Origin: an uncultured Bacilli bacterium
GTDB taxonomy: Bacteria; Bacillota_I; Bacilli_A; RF39; UBA660
Assembly: GCA_934098555.1 (NCBI GenBank)
Contig: CAKOOQ010000038.1
Coordinates: 1 to 7,284 of the forward strand
DNA: 7,284 bases
Reading direction: 5' to 3'
Part shown: positions 5,212 through 7,284 of the stretch, one piece after another
Position numbering within the stretch: position 1 is the first letter of the stretch
How the letters are laid out: every line of letters begins with the position of its first letter
The notes under the pieces: generated by a model
Databases searched by the model: none
Told to the model about the DNA's origin: nothing
What the model saw: only the letters and a program-made list of their open reading frames with translations
Position numbers and translations under genes: made by a program

Positions 5212-5840
5212 AAACACTCCTTATAAGTCATTTTAATAAGTAAAAAGACTTCATGCATTTTTAGCGTATAAGGTTTGGCCATTTCTTCTCTTAATCTTTT
5301 TATCATATAAGAAAAATCATCCGTCGTTTCTTTAAAAAATTCATAATAAATATAAGCACATTTACTCTTATTTTGACTGCCTTCTAAAGAATTTATTTCA
5401 ACCTCTAAAAAATGTTTTTCTTTTAAGGCTTGTCGAAACTCTTTTCGAAGAGAAAGCTTTTCCTTTTTTTCATATAAAACCTCGTGACATTCTTTTTCCC
5501 CGACGACTTCATAAATATTGTTCCAATCTTCCATTAACACTTTACTTTTTGATAAAACTTTCCCTTCCTCATTAAACTCTAAAAAAACAGCCTCTTTTAA
5601 ACTCGAAAACAAAATTCCCGAAAAACGTTTGTTGTCTTTTAAAATAGCCTTGTTTAAGTAAGGTTTTATCCACTCTTTATCCAAAGAAATTTGATATTCT
5701 AAAAAATCTTTAATCGCTAGTTCATTTATTCTTATAAAAGGAACTTTTTTAAATAATGTGAGTGAGTCTGTTTTTTCCCATTCATAGTAATCCCATAGTT
5801 CATCATCTAAATTAACAAGTAAATCATAATAATATAGCAT
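5208..5840 (-). CDS. Hypothetical protein resembling DUF3603 family
   Basis: A 210-residue soluble protein with no signal peptide or membrane span, rich in Glu, Lys and aromatic residues. The N-terminus (MLYYYDLLVN, then YEWEKTDSLTLFKKVPFIRIN) recalls the uncharacterised DUF3603 family of Bacilli, whose members, from memory, open with a YIYDVWVN-like motif followed by an EW-K-D-ELL--VP-- pattern. The middle (about 70-110) is beta-rich, and the C-terminal half (125-210) is helical and charged (LSLRKEFRQALKEKHFLEVE, YIYYEFFKE, MIKRLREEM). No catalytic motif is visible. The ATG follows the stop of the 65-residue gene with no gap and has AGAGG nine nt upstream; the end overlaps the lipoprotein by 4 nt (ATGA). 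Function unknown; the operon links it to two envelope proteins. The family call is from recalled similarity, not a search. Confidence 0.75.
   Translation of the reverse strand: MLYYYDLLVNLDDELWDYYEWEKTDSLTLFKKVPFIRINELAIKDFLEYQISLDKEWIKPYLNKAILKDNKRFSGILFSSLKEAVFLEFNEEGKVLSKSKVLMEDWNNIYEVVGEKECHEVLYEKKEKLSLRKEFRQALKEKHFLEVEINSLEGSQNKSKCAYIYYEFFKETTDDFSYMIKRLREEMAKPYTLKMHEVFLLIKMTYKECL
5217..5222 (-). promoter_or_regulatory. Ribosome-binding site fixing the lipoprotein start
   Basis: The minus strand reads AAGGAG, five nt before the ATG at 5209-5211. An alternative GTG at 5215-5217 would abut the site with no spacing, so the ATG is chosen. Confidence 0.75.
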
Positions 5841-6038
5841 TTATTTTTTCCTCTCTTTCTTAGACCAAATAATTAAGATAATGCCGATAATTAGATAGAT
5901 CAAAATACCTCTTTTAATAATAAAATAAACAAATTCTAATAAAGTATACCCAAAAAAGAAAAGATTTATGTAAAGAAGTGTCAAAAAGAAAAAGAAAGAA
6001 CAAAAGAAAAGACCACAAATAAAATAAAAAATACGCAT
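5841..6038 (-). CDS. Small membrane protein, two TM helices, unknown function
   Basis: A 65-residue very hydrophobic protein: helices at about 3-29 (FYFICGLFFCSFFFFLTLL core) and 44-58 (GILIYLIIGIILIIW), joined by a loop with one Glu, and a basic tail (SKKERKK) probably in the cytoplasm. The short size and composition fit small integral membrane proteins; no family is recognised. It is accepted as a gene because it has an ATG with GGTGA seven nt upstream, its stop codon TAA directly abuts the next ATG, and it lies first in a packed three-gene operon. A weak TAAAAT at 6060-6065 (minus strand) might serve as -10, without a clear -35. It diverges from uppP across 72 nt. Confidence 0.7.
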   Translation of the reverse strand: MRIFYFICGLFFCSFFFFLTLLYINLFFFGYTLLEFVYFIIKRGILIYLIIGIILIIWSKKERKK

Positions 6039-6088
6039 GGAATCGTCACCTTTTTTAACATTTTATTTCTTTATTAAAAAAATTAGTA

Positions 6089-6094
6089 TATAAT
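6089..6094 (+). promoter_or_regulatory. Candidate -10 box of uppP
   Basis: A perfect TATAAT lies 16 nt before the uppP start codon; the region 17-18 nt upstream is only T-rich, with no real TTGACA. It is followed by GTTGT and the ribosome-binding site AAGGTGA (6100-6106), four nt before ATG. The transcript would begin about at the ribosome-binding site, giving a leader of roughly 10 nt. On the other strand TATACT overlaps the same bases, but it lacks a partner -35. Confidence 0.5.
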
Positions 6095-6110
6095 GTTGTA
6101 AGGTGATTTT

Positions 6111-6923
6111 ATGGAGTGGATTAAATATATTTTACTGGGAATTTTACAAGGTCTAACGGAACCTTTGCCTATCTCGTCAAGTGGCCATCTTGTTTTGTTT
6201 AAAAATTTATTCAATACCAATATGCTAACAGATGTCAACTTTGAAATTGTCGTTAATTTTGGTTCCTTTGTTGCTATTTTACTTATTTTTTGGAAAGATA
6301 TTGTAAGACTTGTTACTGCTTTCTTTGGTTATATCTTTAATAAGAAGAAAAGAAAAGAGTATCAAAAAGATTTTAAATATTCTCTTTTAATTATTCTAGG
6401 AAGTGTGCCTGTTGGCATAGCGGGGGTCTTATTCAAAGACAAAATTGACACTTTATCTGGGAATATGACTTTCTTAGGTATAGCCTTTCTCATCACTTCC
6501 CTTATGCTTTTCTTAGTTAAAAATAGTAAAGGTAAAAAAGAAGATTATGATATCACATATAAAGATGCCATTATTATAGGACTTATGCAAATGGTGGCCT
6601 TACTTCCTGGTATTAGTAGAAGCGGAACCGTTTTAGTAGGTTGCCTTCTTTGTGGACTATCACGCAAAAGTTCTTTAAAATATACTTTTATGCTATACTT
6701 TCCGGTATCCGTTGCCTCTATGGGTTTAGGCGTCTTAGATATGATTGGCGATAGTGCAATAGCTTCTTTGTGGGGTTACTACTTTGTGGGAATGCTTTGT
6801 GCTGGAGTTGTTACTTTCTTCTCTTACCGTATTTTATCTAATATGGTTCAAAAAGGAAGTTTGTGGAAATTCTCTATTTACTGCTTATGCTTAGGCATCT
6901 TTGTTCTCTTTTACTTCCGTTAA
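6111..6923 (+). CDS. uppP: Undecaprenyl-diphosphatase (UppP/BacA)
   Basis: A 270-residue polytopic membrane enzyme, the normal family length. It dephosphorylates undecaprenyl diphosphate to the monophosphate, recycling the lipid carrier for peptidoglycan and other envelope polymers; extra copies give bacitracin resistance. Motif 1 is LQGLTEPLPISSSGH (12-26) with Gln13, Glu17 and His26 in the places of the family's (E/Q)xxxE and SSxxH residues; a Pro replaces the usual Phe after Glu17. Motif 2 is LLPGISRSGT (164-173) with the conserved Arg170. Further matches are NFGSFVAIL (49-57) and YTFMLYFPVSVASMG. About seven to eight hydrophobic spans are seen, with a basic loop NKKKRKEYQK at 77-86. ATG start with AAGGTGA at ideal spacing. 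Single-gene unit, divergent from the minus-strand block, ending at a bidirectional terminator. Confidence 0.96.
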   Translation: MEWIKYILLGILQGLTEPLPISSSGHLVLFKNLFNTNMLTDVNFEIVVNFGSFVAILLIFWKDIVRLVTAFFGYIFNKKKRKEYQKDFKYSLLIILGSVPVGIAGVLFKDKIDTLSGNMTFLGIAFLITSLMLFLVKNSKGKKEDYDITYKDAIIIGLMQMVALLPGISRSGTVLVGCLLCGLSRKSSLKYTFMLYFPVSVASMGLGVLDMIGDSAIASLWGYYFVGMLCAGVVTFFSYRILSNMVQKGSLWKFSIYCLCLGIFVLFYFR

Positions 6924-6925
6924 AA

Positions 6926-6955
6926 ATGGCTCGGGAATTCCCGAGTCATTTTTTT
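6926..6955. terminator. Bidirectional intrinsic terminator between uppP and the nuclease remnant
   Basis: ATGGCTCGGG (6926-6935) pairs with CCCGAGTCAT (6940-6949) around an AATT loop; nine Watson-Crick pairs and one G-T. Seven T follow on the plus strand (6949-6955), and the five A before it give a T-run on the minus strand. It starts three nt after the uppP stop and immediately follows the end of the minus-strand nuclease remnant, so it serves both converging units. It is the strongest hairpin in the window. Confidence 0.9.
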
Positions 6956-7284
6956 AGCCTTGCAAATTCAAAATTTCTTTTTCACTTAAGCCGGTCACTA
7001 TCATTATTTTTTCAATAGGAACTTCAATTTTTAGGAGTTACTTAGCAATTTCTATATTACGTTTTTTTACCTTTACTATGTCCTTTATCATAACAAGCAT
7101 TTAAAAACATTTTGTCTCGGTCATAATAAAGCATTTCATCAAAATCTCTTAGTAAATCTTCATTTTCTTTCATTAACTTTTTCATTAATCTATCACCCTC
7201 ATAAATGGCATTTAACTTTTTAGTATCATCACACACGAAAAGGTATAATGCTTTTTCTAATGTCATATCATCGCTCTTTACAAG
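6954..7284 (-). pseudogene. Decayed C-terminus of an Rpn/PD-(D/E)XK-type nuclease (transposase-family) gene
   Basis: The open frame enters from the right edge (LVKSDDMTLEKALYLF...) and continues to KGHSKGKKT, stopping at TAA 7057-7059. Shifting frame at a run of seven A (7062-7068 on the plus strand as T) restores KKRNIEIAK, a TAA (7038-7040), then LLKIEVPIEKIM, IVTGLSEKEILNLQG and a final stop at 6954-6956. An ending of the form IEIAK.LL....PIE.I...TGLS..EI..L is the standard tail of Rpn-family nuclease/putative transposase proteins (PDDEXK_2-like). One frameshift and one nonsense change therefore interrupt it. The catalytic domain lies outside the window, so a shortened protein ending at 7057 could still be made. 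The internal ATG at 7264-7266 is not a convincing start since the frame stays open upstream. Confidence 0.75.

Noticed and set aside
6039..6110. A divergent operator or palindrome controlling both uppP and the 65-residue gene
   Set aside because: The 72-nt gap is AT-rich with overlapping TATACT/TATAAT sequences, but no clear dyad or repeated operator was found.

Overview
The window is AT-rich DNA that fits a low-GC Gram-positive bacterium (Bacillota). Evidence includes AAGGAG and AAGGTGA ribosome-binding sites, near-consensus sigma-A promoters with TATAAT -10 boxes, hairpin-plus-T terminators, a dacB-spmA-spmB gene set as in Bacillus subtilis, and a lipoprotein with a short signal peptide. 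TGA serves as a stop (ends of spmB and the 210-residue gene) and Trp is TGG, so this is not a Mycoplasma-type code. The Asn/Pro-rich single-span surface protein and the Cys-rich muramidase-like protein suggest an uncultured gut Bacilli or Erysipelotrichia-like lineage; that placement is inference only.

Layout. Positions 1-120 are the right end of an IS3-family (IS150-group) insertion sequence: the last 25 codons of its transposase and its terminal inverted repeat. It lies 11 nt beyond the stop codon of a minus-strand gene for a membrane-anchored protein with Ig-like domains (132-1499), which has its own strong promoter. Next, also on the minus strand, is a secreted or anchored muramidase-like protein (1692-2366) with a consensus promoter and a terminator. 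From 6038 down to 2518 the minus strand holds two gene groups. The first is a small membrane protein, a DUF3603-like protein and a lipoprotein (6038-4720), tightly packed and closed by a terminator. The second is dacB-spmA-spmB (4665-2518), with overlapping genes. Diverging from this block on the plus strand is uppP (6111-6923). It ends in a bidirectional terminator shared with a decayed C-terminus of an Rpn/PD-(D/E)XK-type nuclease gene (6954-7284, minus strand), which runs off the right edge.

Functionally the window is mostly cell envelope: lipid-carrier recycling (UppP), peptidoglycan trimming (DacB-like carboxypeptidase, muramidase-like protein), and spore-core or cortex maturation membrane proteins (SpmA/SpmB). 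Mobile DNA marks both edges. Three start codons needed correction: the muramidase (its upstream ATG lies inside the -10 box), spmA (a TTG overlapping the end of dacB) and the lipoprotein (an ATG giving a 4-nt overlap). I see no clear evidence of a wholly new system. The best leads are the unassigned 65/210/163-residue operon, the Asn/Pro-rich Ig protein, the four-Cys muramidase, and the decayed nuclease tail.
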